Positions 8,954-17,545 of a DNA stretch of 64,000 nt are shown piece after piece; position 1 is the first letter of the stretch, and the number at the start of each line of letters is the position of its first letter. The DNA is from DATCYX01 sp963714425. Its GTDB lineage: Bacteria > Chloroflexota > Anaerolineae > Anaerolineales > UBA4823. The translations under genes were made by a program, and so were the position numbers. Where the stretch lies: positions 1 through 64,000 of the forward strand of contig CAVQOI010000006.1 in assembly GCA_963714425.1 (NCBI GenBank). The letters are read 5' to 3'. A model generated the notes under the pieces. That model was not told where the DNA came from, did not search any database, and saw only the letters and a program-made list of their open reading frames with translations.

Positions 8954-9790
8954 TCACAGCCGGCGTAGTACCCCTCGGATGAGGGTCGTCAGCTTGGGCA
9001 CGAGCACGCGTCCGGCTTCTAAGACTTCTTCATGAGTTGTGGTTGTGCTGCCATCCAGGTTAGCTTTATTGCTGATCCCCGAGATGCCCATCACGCGCAT
9101 GTTGCCGTGCCGCGCTACGGTTACTTCGGGAACGGTAGACATACCTACCGCGTCAGCGCCGGCTGCCTTCAAAAAGCGCAGGTCGGCGGGGGTTTCGAAT
9201 GACGGTCCAGCCAGGCTGACATATACTCCCTGGTGGAGCAGGATGTCCTCTTCAGCCGCCACAGCGAGGGCGGTTTGGCGCAAAGCACGGTCATAGCACT
9301 GGCTCATATCGGGGAAGCGCGGCCCGATCTCGTCCAGGTTTGGGCCACGCAGCGGGTTCAACCCAGCCATGCCGATCATGTTGAGGTGATCGATAATCAG
9401 CATCAGGTCGCCGGGGTTAAAATCCGTATTGACTGCCCCTGCCGCATTGGTCACAATCAGAATCTCCACCCCAAGGCGTTGCATGACGCGCACGGGTAGC
9501 GTGATCTGTGCCATGCTGTAGCCCTCATAATAGTGCACCCTACCCTGCATCGCCATCACATCCATGCCCTCGAGGGTCCCGATGACTAGCCGCCCCTGAT
9601 GACCTACCACGGTCGAGACCGGCCAACCGGGCAAATCCCGTATCGGGATGTCGGCAGGGTTTTGCACGCTGTCGGCCAGCCCGCCCAGACCCGACCCCAG
9701 GATGAGCGCCACTCGTGGAATAGCTGCGATACGCCCCCGGATCAGCCCAGCCAGCTGGTCGATTTGCTCTAATGTCACGTATTCGTTCAT
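8954..9790 (-). CDS. punA: Purine-nucleoside phosphorylase
   Basis: 278 aa, the usual length of trimeric purine nucleoside phosphorylases, which cleave inosine or guanosine with phosphate to base and ribose-1-phosphate. Diagnostic segments are LILGSGLGGLAD near the N-terminus, VVGHQGRLVIG, the phosphate-site region MQGRVHYYEGY, VTNAAGAVN, SFETPADLRFL with the base-contacting Glu, GADAVGMSTVPEV, and GISGISNKAN with the catalytic Asn. Cytoplasmic purine salvage. It is a minus-strand gene downstream of the threonine aldolase gene, with about 100 bases between. Confidence 0.93.
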   Translation of the reverse strand: MNEYVTLEQIDQLAGLIRGRIAAIPRVALILGSGLGGLADSVQNPADIPIRDLPGWPVSTVVGHQGRLVIGTLEGMDVMAMQGRVHYYEGYSMAQITLPVRVMQRLGVEILIVTNAAGAVNTDFNPGDLMLIIDHLNMIGMAGLNPLRGPNLDEIGPRFPDMSQCYDRALRQTALAVAAEEDILLHQGVYVSLAGPSFETPADLRFLKAAGADAVGMSTVPEVTVARHGNMRVMGISGISNKANLDGSTTTTHEEVLEAGRVLVPKLTTLIRGVLRRL

Positions 9791-9889
9791 CGGATTAATC
9801 CTATTTTTAAAGGATGGAAGCCCCGCCCAGGGTGCGCATGGAATTATATCACGCCGACTATTTCAGTTAATGGGGTGAATTTGTGAACC

Positions 9890-10933
9890 TCAGGCGATGA
9901 CCAAGATTTCTTCAAATGCTTCTACTGCCCTGCTCACGTCCTCATCGCTGATCCAGTGATGTGTCACCAGCCGGAAACGCTGCAGCCCTATCGCACCTAC
10001 CAGCACGCCTTGGGTCTTGAGGGCAGCAGCAACCTGGTTAGCGTCTCGCGGCACATCTGCAGCCAGGGAGCAGAAGACCATGTTGGTGTGGGGTGTGCCC
10101 GGATCGAGCAGCAAGCCAGGGATGCTGGCAAGCCCATCGGCCAGTAGGCGGGCGCGGCGATGGTCCTCGCTGAGGCGACTTGTCATGCTCTTCAGGGCGA
10201 CAATACCCGCTGCAGCCAGCACCCCGGCCTGGCGCATGCCCCCGCCGAGCTGCTTGCGGATGCGATGGGCACGGACGACGAACTCTTTTGTGCCACACAG
10301 CAAAGAGCCAACCGGTGCGCACAAACCCTTGCTTAAGCAGAAGGTGATCGAGTCGGCGGGAGCTGCCAGCGCGGTAGCATCTACCCCCAGAGCCACGGCT
10401 GCATTGAAGATGCGCGCCCCATCGATGTGCAGTCGAAGGCCGTGTTGGTGGGCAAGCTCACCCACCTGCTGCGTGTACTCGACGCTCAATGCAGCCCCGC
10501 CACAACGGTTGTGGGTGTTCTCCAGCGTCACCAGTCGCGAGATGGGATGGTGAGCTTCGTCGGGACGGATGGCAAGGCGGATATCTTCCAGCTTCAGGCT
10601 GCCGTCCGGCTGGTTGGGAATCTGGCGCGGAAAGACACCCCCCAACGCAGCCACACCGCCAGCCTCGAACAATACGGTGTGGGCTTTATCCCCCAGGATC
10701 ACTTCGTCGCCGCGCCCGCAAATTGCCAGGACGGCAGCCAGGTTGCCCATCGTGCCAGAGGCTACAAACAGGGCAGCTTCTTTGCCCATGCGCTCGGCAG
10801 CCATCTCCTGCAGGCGGTTCACACTGGGGTCCTCGCCGTACACGTCGTCGCCCACTTCAGCACGCTGCATGGCTTCCCACATCTCTGGAGTGGGTTTGGT
10901 CACTGTGTCGGAACGTAAGTCGATGTAGTCCAT
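9890..10933 (-). CDS. ltaE: Low-specificity L-threonine aldolase (PLP enzyme)
   Basis: 347-aa fold-type I PLP enzyme that splits threonine or allo-threonine into glycine and acetaldehyde. It begins with the family's IDLRSDTVTKPTPEMWEAM and contains GDDVYGEDPSVNRLQE, LFVASGTMGNLAA, LENTHNRCGG, HIDGARIFNAAVAL and the PLP-lysine segment ITFCLSKGLCAPVGS. It starts at an ATG with GAGG upstream. The neighbouring purine phosphorylase is a plausible operon partner by spacing but has no shared pathway. Confidence 0.93.
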   Translation of the reverse strand: MDYIDLRSDTVTKPTPEMWEAMQRAEVGDDVYGEDPSVNRLQEMAAERMGKEAALFVASGTMGNLAAVLAICGRGDEVILGDKAHTVLFEAGGVAALGGVFPRQIPNQPDGSLKLEDIRLAIRPDEAHHPISRLVTLENTHNRCGGAALSVEYTQQVGELAHQHGLRLHIDGARIFNAAVALGVDATALAAPADSITFCLSKGLCAPVGSLLCGTKEFVVRAHRIRKQLGGGMRQAGVLAAAGIVALKSMTSRLSEDHRRARLLADGLASIPGLLLDPGTPHTNMVFCSLAADVPRDANQVAAALKTQGVLVGAIGLQRFRLVTHHWISDEDVSRAVEAFEEILVIA

Positions 10934-10954
10934 AATTGCCTCATTTTTTCGTTG

Positions 10955-11215
10955 CTAAGCGGAATTCTGCCCGATGAACGCCAGCCAGGGCACGCCGCCG
11001 CCGATATGGGTAGGCGTGATGGTCGGCGTCAGCGTTGGCGAGGGAGTGTGGGTTGGGCTGGGTGTGGGGGTGAGGGTAGGAGTAGGCGTAATGGTTGCGG
11101 TAGAGGTTTGTGTTGAGCTGGCTGTCTGACTGGCGGCTGGGTTTGTAGTTGCTAGGGAAGCGTTACACGCCGTTACGAACAAGGCAAGCAGAGAAGTACA
11201 AAACAGGTGCTTCAT
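10955..11215 (-). CDS. Small Thr/Pro-rich lipoprotein
   Basis: 86 aa. A lipoprotein signal (LLALFVTAC) gives a lipidated Cys at about residue 17. A low-complexity TP/SP/TL linker follows and ends in GGGVPWLAFIGQNSA. The tail looks like the beginning of a folded domain that then stops, so this may be the truncated remains of a longer exported protein. It lies immediately upstream of the threonine aldolase gene. The threonine richness makes composition-based gene calls uncertain, but the signal and lipobox are clear. Confidence 0.55.
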   Translation of the reverse strand: MKHLFCTSLLALFVTACNASLATTNPAASQTASSTQTSTATITPTPTLTPTPSPTHTPSPTLTPTITPTHIGGGVPWLAFIGQNSA

Positions 11216-11245
11216 CTTCCAAGCCCTCCCTGATTAAGACACCAA

Positions 11246-11475
11246 TTGAACCGTTATGGCGAGGAGTGCGCTATGCGACAAGACTATCCCCATGTTGGGC
11301 TTCGGGTTAGATTGCTTCGACCTGCCTGGCGGCAGGCAGGTCGCCATGCAGGCTCGCTCGCACTGACGAAAATTTTCCGTCATTGCGAGGAGGGCGCCAG
11401 CCCGACGAAGCAATCCTTATCACCGCCCTAGGTGATCGCATTGGCGGCAAAAAAAGCCGCCTCGCAATGACACTC
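11246..11475. repeat. Two diverged MITE-like palindromic repeats
   Basis: Two copies of a GCGAGGAG...GACGAAGCAATC type unit, each facing an inverted end. Copy B (about 11380-11472) starts CATTGCGAGG and ends CCTCGCAATG, a clean terminal inverted repeat. Copy A (about 11255-11370) is more degenerate and contains an inner perfect hairpin at 11319-11342 with arms GACCTGCCTG/CAGGCAGGTC. No transposase is encoded. Such non-autonomous palindromic units are widespread in bacterial intergenic DNA. Confidence 0.7.
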
Positions 11476-11485
11476 CACGTATCCT

Positions 11486-12412
11486 TCAACTTTCCAACCT
11501 TAAATCCTTCAACACCTCAGCCAGCTCCTCCGGCAACGCCGCGACGAATGTTTGCGGTGATTCCTCGCCTGGCAAGCGGATAGACAGTCGCGCCGCGTGC
11601 AGGAAGTGGCGTGCGAGCGAAACGCTTGGCTTGCGCAGCCCATAGATAGTATCTCCTACCACCGGGCAGCCCAGGAAGCGCATGTGCAAGCGGATTTGGT
11701 GGGTGCGTCCGGTGATGGGGCGCACTTCGAGCAGCGTGTGTGCCTTGAAAGTTTCCAGCGTCTTGTACTCGCTGACCGCCTGCCTGCCTTTGTTCGCAGG
11801 TACCACCGCCATGCGCCTGCGCTGTGCCGTATCCCGACCAACAGCAGCCTCGACGCGCCCCGTGGGTGTGGGCGGATTCCCATCCACCAGTGCCAGGTAG
11901 ACCTTCTCCACCTGGCGGGAGCGAAACTGCTCCTGCAGCCAGTGGTGAGCCCTGTCGTTCTTGGCAAGCAGGATCAAGCCAGATGTGTCTTTATCCAGGC
12001 GGTGTACCACACCGGGGCGTACCTCACCGCCGATGCCAGCCATCATGGGGGCGTGTGCCAGGGCAGCGTGCACCAGCGTGCCACGCGAGTGCCCCACCCC
12101 GGGGTGAACCACCATGCCGGCAGGTTTATCCACCACAATCAGGTCGTCATTCTCAAAAACGATGGTAAGCGGGATAGGCTCTGCTTCTAAGGTGGTAGGC
12201 TCGGGAGGGGGAATGCGCACCACCACGGAGACTCCCCGGTCCACAGCCTGACCGCTCTTATGAGCGGGGACACCGTCGACAAGCACGAAGCCCTCCTGGA
12301 TCAGCCCCTGCAGCCGGGCGCGTGAAAACTCTGGTAGGCAACTCACCAGGAATTTGTCCAGCCTTTGGGATTCACCCTCGGTGTACTCGAAGGTCTCCAG
12401 GCGTTCACTCAC
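11486..12412 (-). CDS. rluD: RluA/RluD-family 23S rRNA pseudouridine synthase
   Basis: 308 aa from GTG 12412. An N-terminal S4 RNA-binding domain (RLDKFLVSCLPEFSRARLQG) is followed by the RluA catalytic domain. The HRLDKDTSGL motif carries the catalytic Asp, with DKPAGMVVHPG before it and GRTHQIRLHMRFLGCPVVGD after. It isomerises uridines of the large-subunit rRNA. The GTG overlaps the lspA stop by eight bases and has GGAGGAGG just upstream, so it is favoured over a longer start reading back into lspA. The lspA-rluD order is a common conserved pair. Confidence 0.92.
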   Translation of the reverse strand: MSERLETFEYTEGESQRLDKFLVSCLPEFSRARLQGLIQEGFVLVDGVPAHKSGQAVDRGVSVVVRIPPPEPTTLEAEPIPLTIVFENDDLIVVDKPAGMVVHPGVGHSRGTLVHAALAHAPMMAGIGGEVRPGVVHRLDKDTSGLILLAKNDRAHHWLQEQFRSRQVEKVYLALVDGNPPTPTGRVEAAVGRDTAQRRRMAVVPANKGRQAVSEYKTLETFKAHTLLEVRPITGRTHQIRLHMRFLGCPVVGDTIYGLRKPSVSLARHFLHAARLSIRLPGEESPQTFVAALPEELAEVLKDLRLES

Positions 12413-12932
12413 CCTGGACCTCCTCCGCCTGGGGATTGCTGCCTGCCGTGGCAAGGTCTGAGCTTCGGCGTTCGTTGAACCACATGCCCAGAATCAGGAC
12501 TGCTACACCTGTGGAGATGCATGCATCGGCAACATTAAAGACCGGGAAGGTACCCACGGAGATGAAATCCGTGACGAAACCTCGAGTCAGGCGGTCGATC
12601 AGGTTGCCCAGAGCGCCGCCGAGCTGCATGCCCATTGCCAGGCGCAGGCTCCACTCGCCGCGCGGCACCTGGGGGTAATAAATGAAGATGGCGATTGCTA
12701 CTACGATCGCCAGGATCGTGAATACGTCGCTGAGGCCCGGCAACATGCCGAAAGCCGCACCAGTATTCTTCCAATGAACGATGCGGGCATAGGGCAGAAG
12801 CCAATCCCACGGCACCCACATCTCTTCAAAGTCAAGGTTGTTGCGCACCAGCGCTTTGGTCCATTGGTCGAGGGTGACGATCACTGCGGCAAAGCTAATC
12901 AGAAACCCGTATTGGCGAAAAAATCTTTTCAA
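12405..12932 (-). CDS. lspA: Lipoprotein signal peptidase II
   Basis: Aspartyl membrane protease that removes signal peptides from prolipoproteins. Four hydrophobic helices are visible, with VTLDQWTKALV near the N-terminus, NTGAAFGML, and the two catalytic Asp segments GNLIDRL and NVADACIS. Start taken as TTG 12932, which has GGAG six bases upstream and gives 175 aa beginning with KRFFRQYGFL. A longer ATG start at 12983 is possible. The substrates in this window include several lipobox proteins (10955, 24515, 37852, 38484, 60591). Confidence 0.92.
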   Translation of the reverse strand: MKRFFRQYGFLISFAAVIVTLDQWTKALVRNNLDFEEMWVPWDWLLPYARIVHWKNTGAAFGMLPGLSDVFTILAIVVAIAIFIYYPQVPRGEWSLRLAMGMQLGGALGNLIDRLTRGFVTDFISVGTFPVFNVADACISTGVAVLILGMWFNERRSSDLATAGSNPQAEEVQGE

Positions 12933-12984
12933 AAGATGCTCCAGTAAGATAGGTATGTCCCCCCATTTTACCTCAGAGTGCATC

Positions 12985-13302
12985 GCCCTCGCCCAGCGCT
13001 CTCTAGTGGTAAGAATTTCCTGATAAAGTTTCCTGTCTAAGGGAGCTCTAACCAGTCGAACAGGGTAACGTGCCCCCGTGTTACCGATGGTGTACTTTCT
13101 CCCTCCGAGACCTGAGGGGATTACGCAAAAAATGACGACGAGGCGCCGCGCCTGGCGATAATCTTCTCCCTGGGTGCTAGCAATCAGCTCTTAAACCTGA
13201 TCACATTTTCCACCCCAGCTCGCTTTCCGATCTGTAGGGTTTCTCATAACATATTAGTGATAAAAATAATTACTCATAAAGTGCAAAGGGTGCATCAAGG
13301 GC
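12985..13302. other. Intergenic region before the diguanylate cyclase
   Basis: No gene is visible. At 13062-13090 a hairpin (GGTAAC...GTTACC) is followed by GATGG, which resembles the 3' closing part of c-di-GMP-I (GEMM) riboswitches. The conserved 5' aptamer elements are not found in the right order upstream, so I do not call a riboswitch. An AT-rich stretch at 13240-13280 probably holds the promoter for the gene at 13303. Confidence 0.35.
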
Positions 13303-16284
13303 ATGTACTGGCAATATCACCCCTATATTCTGCCCTGTCTGGTAACAGCTGGCATCTCTGGGTTGCTGTCGCTGACAACCTGGCGCCGCCGGAAATTACC
13401 CGGGGCGCTAGCCTTGAGCTTGCTAATGCTTGCTGTAGCCGAGTGGTGCCTCGGGTACGCAGTGGGTCTTGCCAGCACAAGCCTGTCTGCCAAAGTGTTA
13501 TGGGCGCAGGTGCAATACTTCGGGATCGCCCCCATCGCGGTTCTCTGGCTGGTCTTTGCGCTGCAATTTTCCGGGCATGGGAAAGTGCTCACCCGGCGAA
13601 ATCTGGTGCTGCTCTCTATTATCCCCCTGATCACCATCTTCTTGGTTTGGACTAACGCCAGCCATTCCTTAATGTGGAGCCAGGTAAGCCTGGTAACTCG
13701 CGGCGCGTTACGCTCTCTGGCGCTTTCGTATGGAGCATGGTTTTGGGTGCAGACCGCCTACACCTACCTGCTGCTGTTTGCAGGGATCGTGCTGCTGGTG
13801 GGGGTGGTTGGACAGCGAACCTGGATACAACGCGGCCAGGTGCTGACCCTGTCGTTTGGCGCAGTCTTACCATTGCTCGGAAACCTGGTTCGCATCACTG
13901 GCCTCAGCCCCATCCCCGACCTGGACCTCACTCCTCTCGCTTTCAGTCTGTCGGGCACCCTATTTGTTTTTGGACTGCTGCGCTTCCGTCTTTTTGATAT
14001 CCTCCCGGTGGCGCGCAGTGCCATCCTGGAGAGCATGAGCGAAGGGGTCCTCGTCATAGACCCGGAGAAGCGCGTGGTGGAGATTAACCCTTCTGCAGAG
14101 CGCTTTCTACACTGTCGCGCCTCAGAGATCCTGGGTAAAGGTGCACATGCTGTGTTCCCAGACTCTGATCTCCTGAGTGATATGTTGAATGGGGGAGACG
14201 GCCAGGCTGTCGAAATCTCGCTGAGCAATGCATATGGCACAGGGGTATACGATGTGCGCGGGACAACCCTGAAAGATACTCGCGGCAAGCTGCGCGGCCG
14301 CTTGATTGTGCTGCGCGAGATCACTGAGCGCAAACAGATCGAGGAAAATCTGCGGGATAGCGAGGAGCGTTTTCGCCAACTTTCCGAAGCCTCGTTTGAG
14401 GCGGTTGTTATCGGTCAGGACGGAGTTATCCTGGATGTCAACCCCCAATTCTTGGAGATGTTTGGCTACCAGCGCCCCGAAGAGGTGGTTGGAAAAGGCG
14501 CGGGTGTTTTCATTGCCCCGGAGCACCTCGACCAGGTGAAGCACAATATTGCTGCTAACTACCAGCAGATCTACCAAAGTGTAGCCCTGCGCAAAGATGG
14601 AACCCGCTTCCAGGTGGAAATCCGTGGTAAGAGCGTTCGCTACCAGGATCGCCAGGTTCGTGTCACCTCCATTCGTGATATCAGCGATCGCCTGAAGGAT
14701 GAAGACGCCCTGAACCGCAGGACTGAGGAACTTACTTCACTCTATCATCTTTCGCTGGAGATCGCTGCGCCCCATGATCTCTCGGTATTGCTGGAAAAGA
14801 TCGTCACAAAAGCTGTGCAATTGCTGGGTGCAGGGGGTGGCGGGCTGTATGTGTGTGACCCTGTAAAGCGTGTAGTCCGGTGTGTGGTCAGCTACCAGAC
14901 ACCCCAAGATTACCGGGGTACCGTGCTGAAGTATGGCGAAGGTGCAGCAGGAATTGTCGCCGAGAGCGGGAAGCCCGTGATCATCGATGATTACCGTACA
15001 TGGCAAGGGCGAGCCGAGATCTACGAGCCCGATAGCCCTTTCCGCTCGGTGCTCAGCGTTCCGCTCCTGTGGAGCGAGGAGGTGATTGGCGTGCTCCACG
15101 TGCTTAGATACGAAGAAGGGCAGAAGTTCACCCAGGCGAACCAGGAGCTGCTCTCTTTATTTGCCAACCAGGCGGCGCTTGCCATCGAGAATTCCGACTT
15201 TGTGAACAAGGTGCAATCCTACGCACACCGCATGGCTTTGTTGAACGACCTGACCCAGGTGGCTATCAGCGCTCCGAATATGGTTACCATGCTCCAGCGC
15301 ATGGCAGGCAGGCTGGGTGAGCTCTTCGAAGCCGATGGGGCATACATCACCCTATGGGATGAGGAGCATCAGTCTCCGATCCCTAGTGCCGCCTTCGGTC
15401 AGGTGAGCGAAGAATATACGAGTATGCTCATCGAGCCAGGCGAAGCGACCATGACAGCAGCTGTTCTGGAGGCTGGGCGCGTACTGGCGATTGAAGATGT
15501 AACCGTCTCTAGCTATGTCAGCCCTCGCATCGCAGCACTTTTCCCCACGCGCGCCATGATGGGCTTGCCCTTGGTCGCTGACGGGCGCAAGCTGGGCGCG
15601 GTGTTCATTAGTTACGATAAGCCCCATCCATTCACTCGAGATGAGATCACCCTGGGTGAACAGGCTGGCGCCCAGGTAGCTTTAGCGATTGCCAAAGCGC
15701 AGTTCCTGGAGGCCGAGCAGCGCCGGTTGGAAGAGTTGAAAGCTATGAACGCCATCATCCAGCAGATGGCGTTCACTGACGAGCTTACAGGTCTTTATAA
15801 CCGGCGGGGTATTTGGGAATTTGGTAAACGTGAGGTCGATCGCGCCATCCGCTTCAACCGCCCGTTGAGCGCGATCATGCTGGATCTAGACCGCTTCAAG
15901 TTAATCAATGATCGCTATGGACACCCCATGGGGGATATCGTGCTGCGCCAATTTGCAAACTTCTGCCGGGGTAGCGTGCGTACCATCGACGTCGTGGGGC
16001 GCTATGGAGGCGAGGAGTTTATTATCCTGTTGCCTGAAGCCAGCATGCGACAGGCGGCAGTAGTAGCCGAGCGCATCCGCAAGAACCTGGCGGAAATGGA
16101 CTTCCAGACCCCGAACGGAGACATCCACATTACCGTGAGCGCCGGCGTGACCGAGTTCACACCCGAGGTCGAAAGCCTGGAAGTCTTGTTTGACATGGCG
16201 GATCGGGCGCTATACAAGGCTAAGCGCCAGGGGCGCAACAAGGTAGTGGCTCTGCGGGAGGAATCTCCTGATATACATCAATGA
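13303..16284 (+). CDS. Diguanylate cyclase with 7TM, PAS, PAS, GAF, GAF and GGDEF
   Basis: A 993-aa sensor that makes c-di-GMP. Residues 1-225 form seven hydrophobic helices of the histidine-kinase 7TM type (MYWQYHPYILPCLVTAGISG start). Two PAS domains follow (about 240-345, then about 355-465 with HGVILDVNPQFLEMF-like sequence), then two GAF domains (about 480-640 and 650-800) and the GGDEF domain (about 825-985). The active loop is intact (RYGGEEFIIL), and an RxxD inhibitory site (RTID) sits five residues before it, so product feedback is expected. It is monocistronic, with a Rho-independent terminator after its stop. Confidence 0.93.
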   Translation: MYWQYHPYILPCLVTAGISGLLSLTTWRRRKLPGALALSLLMLAVAEWCLGYAVGLASTSLSAKVLWAQVQYFGIAPIAVLWLVFALQFSGHGKVLTRRNLVLLSIIPLITIFLVWTNASHSLMWSQVSLVTRGALRSLALSYGAWFWVQTAYTYLLLFAGIVLLVGVVGQRTWIQRGQVLTLSFGAVLPLLGNLVRITGLSPIPDLDLTPLAFSLSGTLFVFGLLRFRLFDILPVARSAILESMSEGVLVIDPEKRVVEINPSAERFLHCRASEILGKGAHAVFPDSDLLSDMLNGGDGQAVEISLSNAYGTGVYDVRGTTLKDTRGKLRGRLIVLREITERKQIEENLRDSEERFRQLSEASFEAVVIGQDGVILDVNPQFLEMFGYQRPEEVVGKGAGVFIAPEHLDQVKHNIAANYQQIYQSVALRKDGTRFQVEIRGKSVRYQDRQVRVTSIRDISDRLKDEDALNRRTEELTSLYHLSLEIAAPHDLSVLLEKIVTKAVQLLGAGGGGLYVCDPVKRVVRCVVSYQTPQDYRGTVLKYGEGAAGIVAESGKPVIIDDYRTWQGRAEIYEPDSPFRSVLSVPLLWSEEVIGVLHVLRYEEGQKFTQANQELLSLFANQAALAIENSDFVNKVQSYAHRMALLNDLTQVAISAPNMVTMLQRMAGRLGELFEADGAYITLWDEEHQSPIPSAAFGQVSEEYTSMLIEPGEATMTAAVLEAGRVLAIEDVTVSSYVSPRIAALFPTRAMMGLPLVADGRKLGAVFISYDKPHPFTRDEITLGEQAGAQVALAIAKAQFLEAEQRRLEELKAMNAIIQQMAFTDELTGLYNRRGIWEFGKREVDRAIRFNRPLSAIMLDLDRFKLINDRYGHPMGDIVLRQFANFCRGSVRTIDVVGRYGGEEFIILLPEASMRQAAVVAERIRKNLAEMDFQTPNGDIHITVSAGVTEFTPEVESLEVLFDMADRALYKAKRQGRNKVVALREESPDIHQ

Positions 16285-16317
16285 GCTGACGCTGTGGAGC
16301 TCGGTGAAGGAACCGAA

Positions 16318-16361
16318 AAAGACCGCTTTGCGGGTACTGTCCCACACAGCGGTCTTTTATT
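16318..16361 (+). terminator. Rho-independent terminator of the diguanylate cyclase gene
   Basis: Inverted arms AAGACCGCT and AGCGGTCTT enclose a 20-base loop, followed by a T-rich stretch (TTTTATT). The preceding A-run makes it potentially bidirectional, serving the convergent gene at 16382-17317 too. Confidence 0.85.
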
Positions 16362-16381
16362 GCAGCTTCATCTCCGGAGGT

Positions 16382-17317
16382 TCAGGCCTCGACCACGGGC
16401 TCCAACTCGGCTGGCTTGGGAGCTGTCAGTCGCATAAAGGTCAACGTCCAGGCCGTCTCAGTATAGCTTCGCAAGATACCGCTCAGCACCAGCAGCACCG
16501 GTAGGTAGGCGATGAAGCATACCGCCGCAAAAATAATCGTTCCCATCGCCTCTTGCCTGCCGATCGCTGCCCCGATGGCAGCCGGGATGACGATCAATGC
16601 AACCGGTAGCCCTGCAACCAACCCCCCGACCAGGCCAATGGCAGCCAGGATGAGCGCCATGACGATCATCGTACCCAGGTTCTCGCGCACCACCTGCCAG
16701 CCACGCTGTAGTGCATCCAATATTTTCAAGTCCTCGAGCACAATGGCAATGTTAGCTTGCTCAATAATCACGTTGACAAACCAGGCGACTGGTACTAGCA
16801 CGCATAGGAGCGGAAGCAGGCAGATCAAGCCAATGCCTAAGGTGGCAATAGTCCCCACCACCGCTATGATTGCTATTGCAATCCCTATGAAGGCGATCGC
16901 CAATCCTACCAGCAGGTTGAGCCCGAATACTCGCCAGAAGTAGGGTGTGCTTCCGCTGAAGAGCTCACCAAAGGAGAGGCTCTCTGCGCCGCCTTCGGCT
17001 TGCTGCGTGCCGCGGATCAAGCCGACGCGCCCGATTGTGCCCAAGAAGACCGCCAGCACAACCAGCACCAGGATAACCAGTATGGCTACCAGGACGGTCA
17101 GAACAATCAGCCAATCTGGGATATTCTGAAATTGGTTGAAGAAAGATTGGAGCTCGGGAGGAAGATTTCCACTGTCGGTGGTAACCCTCGAATTTGCGCC
17201 ACCTCCCCCGCCTCCACCGCCTGCGTTGCTGCAACCCGCAAGGATGCCAAAAATCCAAAGCACCTTGTGTTTCCAGATAATCTCCCAGGCGCGAGTAAGT
17301 ACATTTCCGAAATCCAT
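16382..17317 (-). CDS. Multi-pass membrane protein (DUF7544/GDPD-membrane-like)
   Basis: 311 aa from ATG 17317, which has AAGGAG seven bases upstream; an earlier ATG is not supported. The N-terminus MDFGNVLTRAWEIIWKHK is followed by a first helix ending in a Gly-rich cluster (CSNAGGGGGGGG). Five further hydrophobic segments follow. The pattern (helix, loop, helix pairs ending in a Gly/Ala/Ile-rich core) resembles the membrane domain seen beside glycerophosphodiester phosphodiesterases. No catalytic motif is present; function unknown. Confidence 0.7.
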   Translation of the reverse strand: MDFGNVLTRAWEIIWKHKVLWIFGILAGCSNAGGGGGGGGANSRVTTDSGNLPPELQSFFNQFQNIPDWLIVLTVLVAILVILVLVVLAVFLGTIGRVGLIRGTQQAEGGAESLSFGELFSGSTPYFWRVFGLNLLVGLAIAFIGIAIAIIAVVGTIATLGIGLICLLPLLCVLVPVAWFVNVIIEQANIAIVLEDLKILDALQRGWQVVRENLGTMIVMALILAAIGLVGGLVAGLPVALIVIPAAIGAAIGRQEAMGTIIFAAVCFIAYLPVLLVLSGILRSYTETAWTLTFMRLTAPKPAELEPVVEA

Positions 17318-17439
17318 TTGCATTCTCCTTGTTATTTGATAACACAGCTGCACTGGGGACGCGCAGCGTTCATTATAGCATACGGGCGTTTGAAGATTAG
17401 GTCGCGCGAGTTGGCTGCAGCGATAGTACCGCGCTTAAC

Positions 17440-17480
17440 CGTTGTCGGTTCCCCCCACCCCTGCCCGCCCTCCAACGGGC
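17440..17480. repeat. C-rich intergenic repeat, copy 1
   Basis: Contains CCCCCCACCCCTGCCC and an adjacent hairpin (GCCCGCC...GGGC). The core CCCCYCACCCCTGCCC recurs at about 23870 and 45712. It sits in the gap between the membrane protein start and the MFS gene's stop. Confidence 0.5.
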
Positions 17481-17545
17481 AGAAGTTTGAGGGCGAAAAG
17501 GCAAAACCACGGTCTATATGAGGCTACCGATTGCAGCAGAAAGCA

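Noticed and set aside
8905..8960. tRNA-like T-loop (TTCAAATCC) on the minus strand
   Set aside because: No acceptor stem, D-arm or anticodon arm can be folded around it.
13139..13200. ACGCAAA element before the diguanylate cyclase as a riboswitch core
   Set aside because: It lies after, not before, the GTTACCGATGG element, the wrong order for a GEMM aptamer.
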